The notes beneath the pieces are model-generated. The model was given only the letters and a program-made list of their open reading frames with translations. It was not told the origin of the DNA and searched no databases. Source: Antedon mediterranea (taxonomy: Eukaryota; Echinodermata; Crinoidea; Comatulida; Antedonidae). From it: a stretch of DNA of 64,000 nucleotides. The DNA lies in the NCBI RefSeq assembly GCF_964355755.1, contig NC_092670.1, forward strand, positions 37,745,795 through 37,809,794. The letters run 5' to 3'. A program made the translations under genes and the position numbers. Every line of letters starts with the position of its first letter. Within the stretch, counting starts at the first letter, position 1. Shown in pieces: positions 36,201 through 45,600 of the stretch.

Positions 36201-37446
36201 TATAGAGTAAAAGTTTGAAATTAAACAATATTTTGTTTGATGTTAGAGGAGCTTTGAGAATGAGCATGTGTTGATGACGGTAGTTAGCGGCGAAGCTGTA
36301 CAACTAGTACAATCAAAGACTGACCAAGAGGTTATAGATGAATGTCTAAGGTGCTTACGAAACATGTTCCCAGATGAGGTATGTAGGCAAACCACTGATC
36401 TAGGCTAACCAATATGTTGTCGACAAAACAATATGATAAAAAAAATTGAAAAAAATAAAAAAACCTTTTTGTTTTGTTTGGGCCAGTGAGTATGCATGTA
36501 GCGCAGTGTGTTGGAAGTTGGATTACTGATCATGAGTTACTTATATCCTAAGGCAGGACACTTACGTTTGCCTCTCTCCACCCAGGTGTATAATGGGTAG
36601 AACAAGACACATTTTGCGCTGATTACTAGGTGCATTATGGCAGTATAATATTTCCATACGTGTTTGATCCAATGGTCAGGATAATAATTTGAAGCGCTTA
36701 GAAGCAATAAGCGTTATATAGGAACGAAAATTATTATTGTTATCAATGCAAAGGAGCCAATCCATTTTGATGTTCATTGATGGCAGAAAAGAGCTAATGC
36801 CATTTTAGTAGTAGATGATAATTAATTCAAGCTTGTTTTTATTTTTAGTAATAAGAGAGAATGAATGTTTTTAACCTCGACATGTTATGGTTGCCCCATT
36901 AATGGCTGAGGATGTCTCTTTTTTAGGATGTTCCAAACCCAACAAATTTCTTTGTAACCCATTGGCATAAGGATCCTCATGCTTTGATGGCGTACAGCTA
37001 CATTGGTATAGGAGCTAGTGGAGAAGCCTACGAGATCATTGCAGAATCCATAAACAATAAGGTGTTCTTTGCTGGAGAGGTAAGCACCAATTTATTTTAT
37101 TATTGATGTCACCTGTATGCAAATTATTTTTTGATAATAACTTTGTTTATCCTTGTAGGCAACTAACCAGCATTTTCCACATCAACTTATTCTATTATTA
37201 TTTTAAGTCACCTGTATGCAAATTATTTTATTCTAATAAACTTGTTTATCTTTGTAGGCAACTAACCAGCATTTTCCACATCAACTTATTCTATAATTAT
37301 TATTATTATTTGAAGTCACCTGTATGCAAATTATTTTATTCTAATAAACTTGTTTATCTTTGTAGGCAACTAATCGGCATTTTCCACAGACAGTAACAGG
37401 TGCGTATCTGAGTGGCATCAGAGAAGCAGCGAAAATCTGTACTTGA
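24229..37446 (+). CDS. KDM1B: Lysine-specific histone demethylase 1B (LSD2), 16 coding exons, 804 aa
   Basis: Removes mono- and dimethyl groups from histone H3 lysine 4 by FAD-dependent amine oxidation in the nucleus. Exons: 24229-24419, 24558-24647, 24897-25122, 25800-25995, 28583-28606, 29116-29294, 30371-30550, 31004-31213, 32334-32508, 33213-33340, 34073-34279, 34875-34991, 35397-35522, 36247-36378, 36927-37079, 37366-37446; junction phases close without a break. Basic N-terminus, then a Cys/His zinc finger ending [12 protein letters not shown] (about 45-93), a CW zinc finger ([13 protein letters not shown]; about 129-170), a SWIRM region (PYFQPFYQP to LVNSGL; about 243-345), and the amine oxidase with Rossmann motif GAGPSG (369-374). 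Lys641 in GAGIIEK corresponds to the conserved catalytic lysine of the family. The C-terminus [16 protein letters not shown] binds flavin. Human KDM1B is 822 aa. Exon 5 is a 24-bp microexon. Start chosen at the first ATG in frame; no upstream ATG in frame is seen. Confidence 0.96.
24653..24803. mobile_element. Family A MITE, copy A2, with internal tandem units
   Basis: Five tandem units of catatttgggcatatcacta type, then the normal right end gtttgatagtgtagacagag. The left end is reduced to taaagctc and begins 5 bp past the KDM1B exon 2 donor. Confidence 0.85.
26340..28290. repeat. 27-bp minisatellite, about 70 units, KDM1B intron 4
   Basis: Unit tagaaagtactatacagcag plus tacttcc (27 bp; a 28-bp variant has one extra C). 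Each unit contains the inverted pair AAGTACT ... AGTACTT around a 7-base loop, so either strand can form a chain of small hairpins. Sits between exon 4 and microexon 5. Confidence 0.98.
28774..28921. mobile_element. Family A MITE, copy A3
   Basis: Full length: left end actctgtctacactatcaaa, right end gtttgatagtgtaggcaaag. The inner arms atgcccaaatatgg and catatatgggcac are also inverted. KDM1B intron 5. Confidence 0.9.
29295..30215. repeat. 71-bp minisatellite, about 13 units, starting at a splice donor
   Basis: Unit: ggttgggtgttcggcggaga, aatttagtat, aagaatgacttgaattgtac, tgggaaggttttaaactatt. First unit starts 3 bp after the KDM1B exon 6 donor; the donor GGTTGGTTGGG is therefore part of the repeat. 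Two alternating subtypes (cggcgg..taagaatg and cgacgg..tcaaaatg) suggest amplification as dimers. Confidence 0.95.
30605..30865 (+). mobile_element. tRNA-derived SINE, copy 1
   Basis: Head gagtggtcgggtggttaaga (A box) followed by a degenerate B box. The body contains catggttctgatagtagaac and gtccagtgtacacatctagc. The same body is at 46555-46725 in reverse. KDM1B intron 7. Confidence 0.75.
31334..31491. mobile_element. Family A MITE, copy A4
   Basis: Ends taaagctctgcctgcactat and ttgatagtatagacagagct. KDM1B intron 8. Confidence 0.85.
31537..31975. repeat. Diverged tandem duplication of about 235 bp
   Basis: aagtccagcagaaacaaaca, cttgtaaatcatgta, gatacaattta and ctattagtttct occur in the same order twice in KDM1B intron 8. 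Confidence 0.7.
32528..32836. mobile_element. Family D MITE, copy D2 (best-preserved)
   Basis: 309 bp, ends ttaaagatgtattgtccc and gggacaatacatctttaa. It starts 20 bp after the KDM1B exon 9 donor. The interior is AT-rich without coding capacity. Relatives lie at 19522, 47142, 49596, 50240 and 61008. Confidence 0.85.
33467..33484. repeat. Poly-C tract (18 C)
   Basis: A run of 18 cytosines directly before the family C element. Confidence 0.9.
33485..33748. mobile_element. Family C MITE
   Basis: 264 bp with ends aaagcctggtttccattaaa and tatgtaaaccaggcttta, and inner inverted motifs atcgctaca / tgtagcgat. It is the only clear copy of this family in the window. KDM1B intron 10. Confidence 0.85.
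33770..33920. mobile_element. Family A MITE, copy A5
   Basis: Ends taaagctatgtctacactat and atagtgtagacagagcttta. KDM1B intron 10, 22 bp from the family C element. Confidence 0.88.
34289..34414. mobile_element. Family A MITE, copy A6
   Basis: Begins ttaagctctgtctatactat only 10 bp after the KDM1B exon 11 donor; right end gatagtgtagacagagcttt. Confidence 0.88.
35142..35298. mobile_element. Family A MITE, copy A7
   Basis: Ends ttaagctctgcctacactat and ggtagtgtagacagagcttt. KDM1B intron 12. Confidence 0.88.
35626..36115 (-). pseudogene. LINE endonuclease fragments, interrupted
   Basis: Minus strand: about 36075-36020 encodes [13 protein letters not shown], the start of an apurinic-type LINE endonuclease. 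About 35830-35650 encodes [10 protein letters not shown] ... [10 protein letters not shown] from the same domain. The stretch between is out of frame and not homologous, and the polymerase is absent. Lies in KDM1B intron 13, antisense. Confidence 0.75.
36485..36740 (+). mobile_element. SINE-like repeat
   Basis: Contains gtgtataatgggtagaac, ctaggtgcattatggcagta and the tail gaagcgcttagaagcaataa, gcgttatataggaac, then ATT triplets. Typical SINE organisation; the head is too diverged to assign to a tRNA. KDM1B intron 14. Confidence 0.6.
37109..37390 (+). repeat. Triplicated acceptor and start of KDM1B last exon
   Basis: Units start with tcacctgtatgcaaattatt at 37109, 37208 and 37316. Each contains a polypyrimidine-like tract, ttgtag and gcaacta, the beginning of the last exon. 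Copies 1 and 2 keep usable AG acceptors (after 37158 and 37257) but then run into stop codons. Copy 3 is the real terminal exon. Confidence 0.92.
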
Positions 37447-37483
37447 AATTTTGTGAGTGTCATAAAATATGGTAAACAACTCA

Positions 37484-38118
37484 AATAAATATATCTGGTA
37501 TATAAATTGAGACAAGATTTCAATATGGCTGGCCATTTTTTCTTTCCAAAATGCAATTGTTTCTATGATAGATTTCTTGGTGGATTTAACTCGATTCCTA
37601 ACTTCAAATTTCTTGGTAGATTAAAATTGGTTTCTTGTAAAATTAAATAGACTTGAATAAGTCAATTTTGGGGTCTTTCAAAATTTATAAACTCTAAAAT
37701 TGTTCAAATTATGTACAAAATAAATTTGAGATTCATTTCTCATATCTTTTCCCTTCCCATTGTACTTTTAATAAAGAAATTGTTTTTTTCAATGAATTTT
37801 GTTTTATATTTAATAATCAATCTAACATATTTAATATTTTTTTTAGCAATGTATTATTTTTAATTTTTTTGAACATCATTTCTATTTTTCGAATTAATTT
37901 GGTTTTTAATGAAGTTTTGCGTAAAATTAGTTAAAAATGTTGAAATAATAACAGTTATTTAGCTTTGAATAGGAGTACAGTATTATATATTTTTATCAAT
38001 TTTTAAATGTAACTGTAGGTAAAAAATGTTGTTAATTTAATATTTACATACTACACTGTACTGTAGTAGCCATTAAATTGTATTAAATGAAATGAACAAT
38101 TGTTAAAGGCAAAATAAA
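37484..38118 (+). terminator. KDM1B: KDM1B 3' UTR with candidate poly(A) signals
   Basis: AATAAA words occur at 37484-37489 and 38113-38118 after the stop codon, with others between. Which one is used cannot be told from sequence. Confidence 0.45.
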
Positions 38119-38497
38119 ATATTGTTTTAGAATTTCCTCAATCTTGGTCAGTCAAAGCAACATTGGCTGTGGATGTATGCAACCTCCAATCTAAAATGCT
38201 TGAATTGCCTTGTGTATGTAATTGAATTCACTGTCTTTACTATGTAAATAATTTATGTAAATGTTGTATAGTTAGTGGTAGTGTTTGTATGGTGTGGTTT
38301 GCCGCTGATAATATAGTTGCTTAATTTAATAACAGTAATAAGTTATTTTCAATTTCATTATTCAATTTTTATTTATTTTACTGCAGTAACTACTGTGACA
38401 AATTTACTTTATGAAGCAGATACAGCAATATCTGTTTGAATACCCACTCCCCACCAAAAAAAAGAGGCCTCGTCCTACTGTACTTCGCAAATTCTAT

Positions 38498-38590
38498 AGC
38501 TCTGTGTACACTATTAAACTAGTTTGAAAAAAAAATGGGCACATCACATTTTTTGATCACATAACGTTTGATAGTGTAGACAGAGCTTAA
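38498..38590. mobile_element. Family A MITE, copy A8 (internally deleted)
   Basis: Ends agctctgtgtacactattaa and gatagtgtagacagagctta enclose only the central atgggcacatcac arm. Confidence 0.85.
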
Positions 38591-38814
38591 GTTTATGTTC
38601 TCGTTTATCAAGTCACATTTAGCTATCCATTTTGGTATGTTCTTCTTTTCCAATCTATGGAACGCAATTGCTGAATAAAATTTGCATTGCATGTTGATGG
38701 TAATACTGGTAATCAAAAAGTAGATTAGTTACTGCAGTAAAACCATTTTGACACCATCCTTTACAACTGAGATACTTCAGAAAACAAGCAATATGTATTA
38801 ATATATTTTAAGAG

Positions 38815-39062
38815 TTGGGTAGCCGAGTGGTTAGGACACTTGACTGTCATACAGAGAGACCCGGGTTCAATTCCTAACAACTCCCAGTCCACTCAGCTGT
38901 AAATGAGTACTTGGTTGAAAATACTAGGGAGAAAAAGGCGGCATGGATAGGAACTGGCCACCCTACCACATAATGCCATGGCTTAGTACAATGAACTCCT
39001 AACAGCTCATTCCCCTACGTTCTGAATAACATGGGACTTGCCTTTATATATTATTATTACCT
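38815..39062 (+). mobile_element. tRNA-derived SINE, copy 2
   Basis: Head gggtagccgagtggttagga (A box), gggttcaattcc (B box), then a body of about 170 bp and ATT triplets at the 3' end. The tRNA-like head lacks a full cloverleaf with paired acceptor, so it is not called a tRNA gene. Confidence 0.8.
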
Positions 39063-39427
39063 TTATCTTAAATAGGGCATTAACATTCCTTCAATGTCCT
39101 AGGTTTTAATTAAAATATCCGGCAATAATAGTTGGGACTGAAATTCGTTTGCCTTTTCTACCTCCAGCTATATCGTGTATAGTTTTCTATCGTACATGTA
39201 TATTACCGTATATGTTTTGTGAGTATTATACTATTGTTTAGAGTTTTTTTTATTAAAGAAAAAAAAACAAATCATTGCTAGATCAAATAGTAAATTTTTA
39301 TTAAAATTGAGAAAAAGACAAATTCGTTTACACAATTTTCTTTTTGGTGAATTACTTGAATCATTGCATTTTATTCTTTATTGTGTAAAATAACTATGCT
39401 TAATATATAAATATATATAGATTTGTT

Positions 39428-39570
39428 CCTGCACGGCGCAACACAAGGATGTAAGCGGTCACCAGTAATTTAACCAATCACGATGCGATGGATCGTCCAC
39501 ATTTTTGCTTGTGATTGGTCAACCCTTGCATTGCACCTACAATGTTGCATTCAAGTGGTAACAAAGTTTA
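39428..39570. mobile_element. Family B MITE, degenerate copy B10
   Basis: Contains caatcacgatgcgatgga, gcttgtgattggtcaac and a decayed right end agtggtaacaaagttta. Immediately left of the BLOC1S5 poly(A) signal. Confidence 0.6.
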
Positions 39571-39595
39571 AAAACACAGTTAATAATAATATAGT

Positions 39596-39601
39596 TTTAT
39601 T
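39596..39601 (-). terminator. BLOC1S5: Candidate BLOC1S5 poly(A) signal AATAAA
   Basis: TTTATT on the plus strand, 78 bp beyond the minus-strand stop codon. Confidence 0.5.
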
Positions 39602-39678
39602 TATTTATATTATTGCAAAGTGGCCCATTCTTACAGCATCAAGCCCGGCCAGGCAAATGTCATATCAATTTTTCCAGT

Positions 39679-41835
39679 TCATTTATTTATCAGAATTTTC
39701 ATTTTACTGTACTGTTCTTCGAGATCGTGTACTCGTGTTTGGTGATTAGTATCAATATCCGCTTGTTCCTCAGACAATCTTTCGGTAAATGCTTTCCATT
39801 CATTTTCCCGCTGGATTCGATTTTCCTTTAATGGGTCGTCCTTCGAAAGAAAATTTAAGTAGATTAGGATAAGCAAATAATGAGCAAGTTATGGTTATAT
39901 AAAGAGCTGTTCTGCTTTCGCAAACAAAATGGGAAAATTGGGGCTTATTAAAGTTCTGTCCACACTATCAAACTTTGTGACAAAATGTGATGTACCCATA
40001 ATATGGACATGTCATATCACTACCATATTTGGGTACATCACAATTTTTTGTCAACTAGTTTGATAAGTGTAGACAGAGACTTTAATAATCGGTAAAAAAC
40101 ATTTGCATTTCCATTGTGTAGACGACAATACTTTACCTGCATGTGTTGTTCCTCAGTTGCAGCAATTTTCTCACAGATCTTAATAGTTCCAAGCACTGAA
40201 AATACATTTGATTTCATTATATCTATTTATGTTGTTTTCCTGCTAGACATTGATTTGGCTTATTATATTGGTTTAAGCAAACATTTTGGCACACATGGCA
40301 TGTCATACCTATACTTGAGCTGGAATTTTTTTGAGAGCAATATCAAAACGTTATGATCTGCTGGTAGCACTCGTAATGAATATTAACAACATGAAAAAGA
40401 CAATTAATAGCTTGGGATAGGTCTATTCTCCTGTGTGATGTGTTATGGCTAGTGATGCTATTTCAGTATGATAATTAATATATAAAGATATGAAATGTAC
40501 TGTAAATAAAATGGAATCATTTCAGAATGTTACATTACTGGTATTTCATTATATTATGCACTGCAGTAACTGCTGTAACAATAAGAGTGAATAAAGCTCT
40601 GTCTACACTATTAAACTAGTTTGACAAAAAAGGTGTGATGTGCCTAAATATGGTAGTGATATGACATCATCATGTCAATACTGTATATGGGCACATCACA
40701 TTTTGATGCACCTCTCCTGGGGGTTGTATAGTGGGTCATACAATTGACAAGTGCATTATTTTGTTATTTGATTTCGAAAAAGTAATATTTGCAACAAGTA
40801 ATGTTCTTTACAAGTTTCTTGAATGGTCTTTAAGTGTGTCTCCATGAAATCCTCACACTGTGGAAGTATTCGATCGTTTAATTCATTTGTGTGTTCTTGA
40901 ATCTTTCTTAATTTTTTCATTTCTCGGTTACTGCGTCTACCTTCAAACTCCTTGACAAAATAGCGAATTTCACCTTGAATTACTGGTCTATGATCCAGTA
41001 ATCTAGCCTGAATTTCACCAATATCTGAAAAAACAATTAGTACTTATGAATCAATGTCACAGAGAGGCATATGAACGTTTAATTTTTAATATAATTTAAT
41101 ATATCTAAACATCATGAATACACACGAGGGTTATGCTGGTTTTATATTTAATTTTGTGTTCTTTATTTAGATATCGACACTCCATACAAAATACTGCGGG
41201 TGCTATTGTTGATTTTGGTCCTTGTTGTACCAAAAGTTGATTTTATCGCCACCAAAATAACCGCGACCGAATAGTTTCAAACGCGACCGATATAATCGTA
41301 AACCATACTACTAGCCCTACGTTTAGATCCTTTTGTTACAGCTCCTGTAGCCAAATTGCACTGCAATCGAGTGCCCGGGTAGGTGCTATTGTTGATTTTG
41401 GTCCTTGTTGTACCAAAAGTTGATTTTATCGCCACCAAAATAACCGCGAACGAATAGTTTCAAACGCGACCGATATAATCGTAAACCATACTACTAGCTA
41501 GCCCTACGTTTAGATCCTTTTGTTACAGCTCCTGTAGCCAAATTGCACTGCAATCGAGTGCCCGGGTGCTATTGTTGATTTTGGTCCTTGTTGTACCAAA
41601 AGTTGATTTTATCGCCACCAAAATAACCGCGACCGAATAATTTCAAACGCGACCGATATCGTAAACCATACTAGCCCTACGTTTAGATCCTTTTGTTACA
41701 GCTCCTGTACGTAGCCAAACCTGGCTTGTTCCAAGTATACAATACTTTTATATTTAGATAGGTATTCAATGCGATTCGTCATGTTACATAGTTATTATTG
41801 GTTGAACATTAGTTACCTTTCAATGTGTTTTCCAT
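39679..41835 (-). CDS. BLOC1S5: BLOC-1 complex subunit 5 (Muted), 4 coding exons, 150 aa
   Basis: Subunit of the octameric BLOC-1 complex, which acts on endosomes in biogenesis of lysosome-related organelles. Exons in transcript order: 41835-41817, 41024-40812, 40195-40137, 39840-39679 (TGA). Phases close and all introns are GT-AG. The start MENTLK leads into the diagnostic family segment DIGEIQARLLDHRPVIQGEI, then RYFVKEFEGRRSNRE and coiled coil to the end. Human BLOC1S5 is 187 aa; the difference is mainly a short N-terminus here, since the human leader is poorly conserved. A first exon further upstream cannot be excluded. Divergent from PDIA6, with start codons 848 bp apart. Confidence 0.93.
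39948..40084. mobile_element. Family A MITE, copy A9
   Basis: Ends ttaaagttctgtccacacta and gataagtgtagacagagact. BLOC1S5 intron 3. Confidence 0.85.
40592..40706. mobile_element. Family A MITE, copy A10, right end lost
   Basis: Left end taaagctctgtctacactat present; homology stops after gggcacatcacattt. Confidence 0.8.
41199..41720. repeat. Three tandem copies of a 180-190 bp unit, BLOC1S5 intron 1
   Basis: Each unit runs ggtgctattgttgattttgg, ccttgttgtaccaaaagttg, ataaccgcga, cgcgaccgatat, ctacgtttagatccttttgt, caaattgcactgcaatcgag. A short fourth piece lies at 42090-42140, upstream of the gene. Confidence 0.95.
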
Positions 41836-42683
41836 TATTATTGTTAAAAAGAAAAACAGAATGAAGTCCTAGCAGATCCGCAGACTTGGATGGATAACTC
41901 TTACAAAATCAGGTAGGTACTTTTTTCCGTTTTGGTACTTTTGTATGTTCTTATTTTCCAATCTATGGAACGCGCGTGCTGAATAAAATTATGATTGAAA
42001 ACAACAACGGCAGTTTACACTACAATGCATATATGAGGTCTCAAATCATGAGCTCTGATTGGTCGGATGTTGTTACATAACGTATGGTAAAATTGCACTG
42101 CAATCGAGTGCCCGGGTGTTGATTTTGGTCCTTGTTGTATTGTCTTCAAGGTTTCAACATGATATGATGTTTATCAGCAACTTAATATTACTACTATCTT
42201 AGCAGACGATCACTCGTAATATATTAGAGTATGTTTCCTTTTTTTTCATCTTCGTCGACGTGTAGTGACACCATGGATGGTGACACATTTCGGGCTTTAT
42301 AGTGATTTTGTTCATGCATGGAGAAGTTTCAGTAGTTAAAAATATAATCAGTTGTAAATAATTATTACAGTATAAATGACTATGTATACATTGAATGAAT
42401 GAAACCACGTACCTATAAGTTAGATTTCATGATGAAAATCGAACTTATGAGTGGAAATAAATTGAATTGAATTCTAAGAGGTCTAAATATTTAGATCAGA
42501 TCCACTGAGAGAACTTTTTGTATGTGTGGCGCGCGCATACTTATTTATGTATTAACCAATCAAAATTAGACACGGTCGGGGTGTATAAAAAAAGTCAACA
42601 AACAACGTTAGTACACGTGGAAATAGTAGGCTAGCCCCGGTTAATCGGTTCTTGCTCGTCATTTAGTGTCTAAAGAAGAGCTG
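41836..42683. promoter_or_regulatory. Putative bidirectional promoter of BLOC1S5 and PDIA6
   Basis: 848 bp between diverging start codons. It includes a partial intron-1 repeat unit and a 'gtgtataaaaaaag' motif at about 42581 that could serve as a TATA-like element about 100 bp ahead of the PDIA6 start. Inferred from layout. Confidence 0.5.
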
Positions 42684-45600
42684 ATGTTGCTGAACTTCAA
42701 TATGTGGAAGTCATATAGTAAGAACTTAAATTCTGTCAATATTAAATATGCATAGGCATGGCTGGAATATAATGTAATCTAGGACAGTGTGTGTAGGCCC
42801 TAGGCCTATATATAGGCCTTCCTTTTTTTGTTTATTTTAGGCTAACCTTCATCAGGTAGTTAGGCTAGAGAGGAGGAAATGAAGGCGGTCGCCTATCCGG
42901 GCGGACAAGTGGTGTATGTCGGTTTAAATTGAATTTTTGGGAGGCTCGGGTCAGTTGTGGTGTGACCTAGGCTATCAACATACCTTGCATTTTAGAACAA
43001 CTCTCAATAATATTTTAAAACATGTGTTAATTATTTATATACTTTAAAATTTAAAATAAAGACACTTCTTTCTGAGTTATGTCATGCAAAAAAGGTGTTT
43101 AAAGTGAAATTAATAATAATATGGACAATTCCTTTTAATTTGATTAACACCACTTTTGAATAGGTGTAGTTTTGGTTGTGGTAGCAGTGGAATATTGCTG
43201 TGCTCTCTACAGCAAGACGTCTGATGTCGTTGAGCTAACCGCTGCTAATTTCCAAGATAAAGTTGTCAATAGTGATGAACCATGGCTTGTAGAATTTTAT
43301 GCACCATGGTAAGTAGTAATAATTGAGAACATTTAACGGATTATATTCAGAAAATAAAAAGATCCACATTCCCGAAACCCTTATTCTCAAACCTCCGAAA
43401 CAAGTTTTTGTGACATACAATTTTTTTCTGATTAAGTGATACAAATAGACATGAAGATAAATTGTTAAAAATAATTTGGTTTTTTTAAGGTGTGGTCACT
43501 GTAAAAGTTTGGTACCAGAATGGAACAAGGCAGCCACTGCCCTCAAGGTAGTACAATAGTTTGGAATAAAAAGTATTTATAATCCTATATCTATATACTA
43601 TAATAATAATAATAAATGTCACACTTACTTGGCTGCAATTGCTGCAGTTACTGCAGTTACTGTATATATTCTCGAGAATAGTATAATAATATTTCTTTAT
43701 TTCAACTTATTTATTATAACTGATAATAATTCTATGTAGTTAAGTTCTTCTGGGCCCCAGACATATCATGTTATGGTGACTCTGGGGTCCCAGGATATTT
43801 TTGATGTCGAATAAATGAAGAAAAATAAAATCAACTGCAGTAATCATTCTGTGGTTATAAATACTGCAGCATTGTATCCGGTTTAGGCACTTCACAAGAT
43901 AAAGCCATATGTAGGCATGAGATTAGAGCATGTTCAATGGATTTGGTCTTATTTGAAGATTATTCATTTTTAATCTGCTACCTTTGGAATATCCCCTCAA
44001 ATTTAAACCAATGAAGGACATTTTATCAGTGGTCATTTATGAGAGCTTGATTTATTCTTATACAAGTCTTGTATAAGAATAAATCAAGCTCTCAGAAATG
44101 ACCACTAATAAAGTATTACCTAATTTAATTGCAGAGTAGATTCCCAATACAACCCTCATTAAACAAAAGCTCTGTCTACACTATCAAACTGACAAAAAAT
44201 GTGTAATGTTCCCAAATATGGTAGTGATATGACATCATCATGTCCATATATGGGCACATCACATTTTGTTGTCACATACAGTTTGATATTGTAGACAGAG
44301 CTTAAGTACCATTTCTTACTGTAAGCTGTTATAATAATATAATATAATAATTTCTAAAAACTGGGTTATTAATTAATGATTGTTGTAATTGGATTATTCC
44401 ATTTTAGGGCATCGTTAATGTAGGTGCAGTTGACATGACTGCCCACCAAGCTGTAGGCCAACCATACAACGTCCGTGGATTTCCAACAATCAAAGTGTTT
44501 GGTGCAAATAAGAAAAAGCCCACAGACTACCAAGGTTAGGCTCTTCTACAAATGACAGCATGCGCTTGTTTTACTTTAACTATTGAATTTATTTTAATAG
44601 CTACAAGAGTTTTTAAAAAGTGACGCAAAGAATTTAAAAAAAAACGTGTTTTGATAAATAATGACACAATTATAATTGATTCAATTTTTTATTTAAACTA
44701 ATTGTATATAAAAATCAAAGAGTAAATACAGAAATAAACGAATAAATGATAATTGAACTTTAAAGGTGGAGAGAGAGTGTCCTACCTTTTCTTCAGTTTA
44801 AACTGAAGAGTCAATTGCCATTTTCGATTTGGAACTTTAATTGTCAACTTAAAGATTCGTTAAGTACTTTTTGTATTCAAATGGTAAATTCTAAACAGAT
44901 TGTACGCGACAGAATTCATTTGAATAGAAAACGTTAACAGCGCAAGCTTTTTTGTTAGGAACAATCTCAACGCTCAAAATACTCTGCTAAATAAGTACTC
45001 AGCGGAAAAACTATACTCAACGGTAAAACTCCCAATCGAATACGACAAATGAGAATACTCTTTTTGCTGTAGTAGAACACTGACGTAGAAACAATAAGTA
45101 ATCAGTCACTTATTTATGACTTTAGTAATATGATGTAACAACCTTAAAATCAACAAATTATTTGTTTGTTTTATAGCTGCAAGAACAGCTGATGCTATCA
45201 CAGCAGAAGCACTAAAAGCAGCTACACAGATTGTTCAAGAAAGATTAGGAGGAAAGAAATCTGGAGGAGGAGGGGGAGGAAGCAAGTCAAGTGGCGGCTC
45301 AGGTGGTGGTGGACAGGTAAATAATGATCCATTCTATGAGCCTCCATATTTTTCCCATAAAGAGCGAGTGAGTGGCCAAGCCGTTAAGACAGTGGAACCA
45401 TGATACAATACAACTTTATTATCTCAAACTCCGGGGAAAATTCATTTGGTTGGTATAGTACAATTTCATAAAAACGTTTAAAAAGTACACAAAAGGCAAG
45501 CACAATCACAACTATTAATCTAAAATATGTTTAAAAAAAACAAATAAAATCAGGTTCATATTGCATAGTTTTTCCATTATCCATTTAGATGAGTAGGGGT

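Noticed and set aside
38815-38885. Possible tRNA gene (A and B boxes)
   Set aside because: No complete cloverleaf or paired acceptor stem; followed by a SINE body and ATT triplets. Called a SINE.
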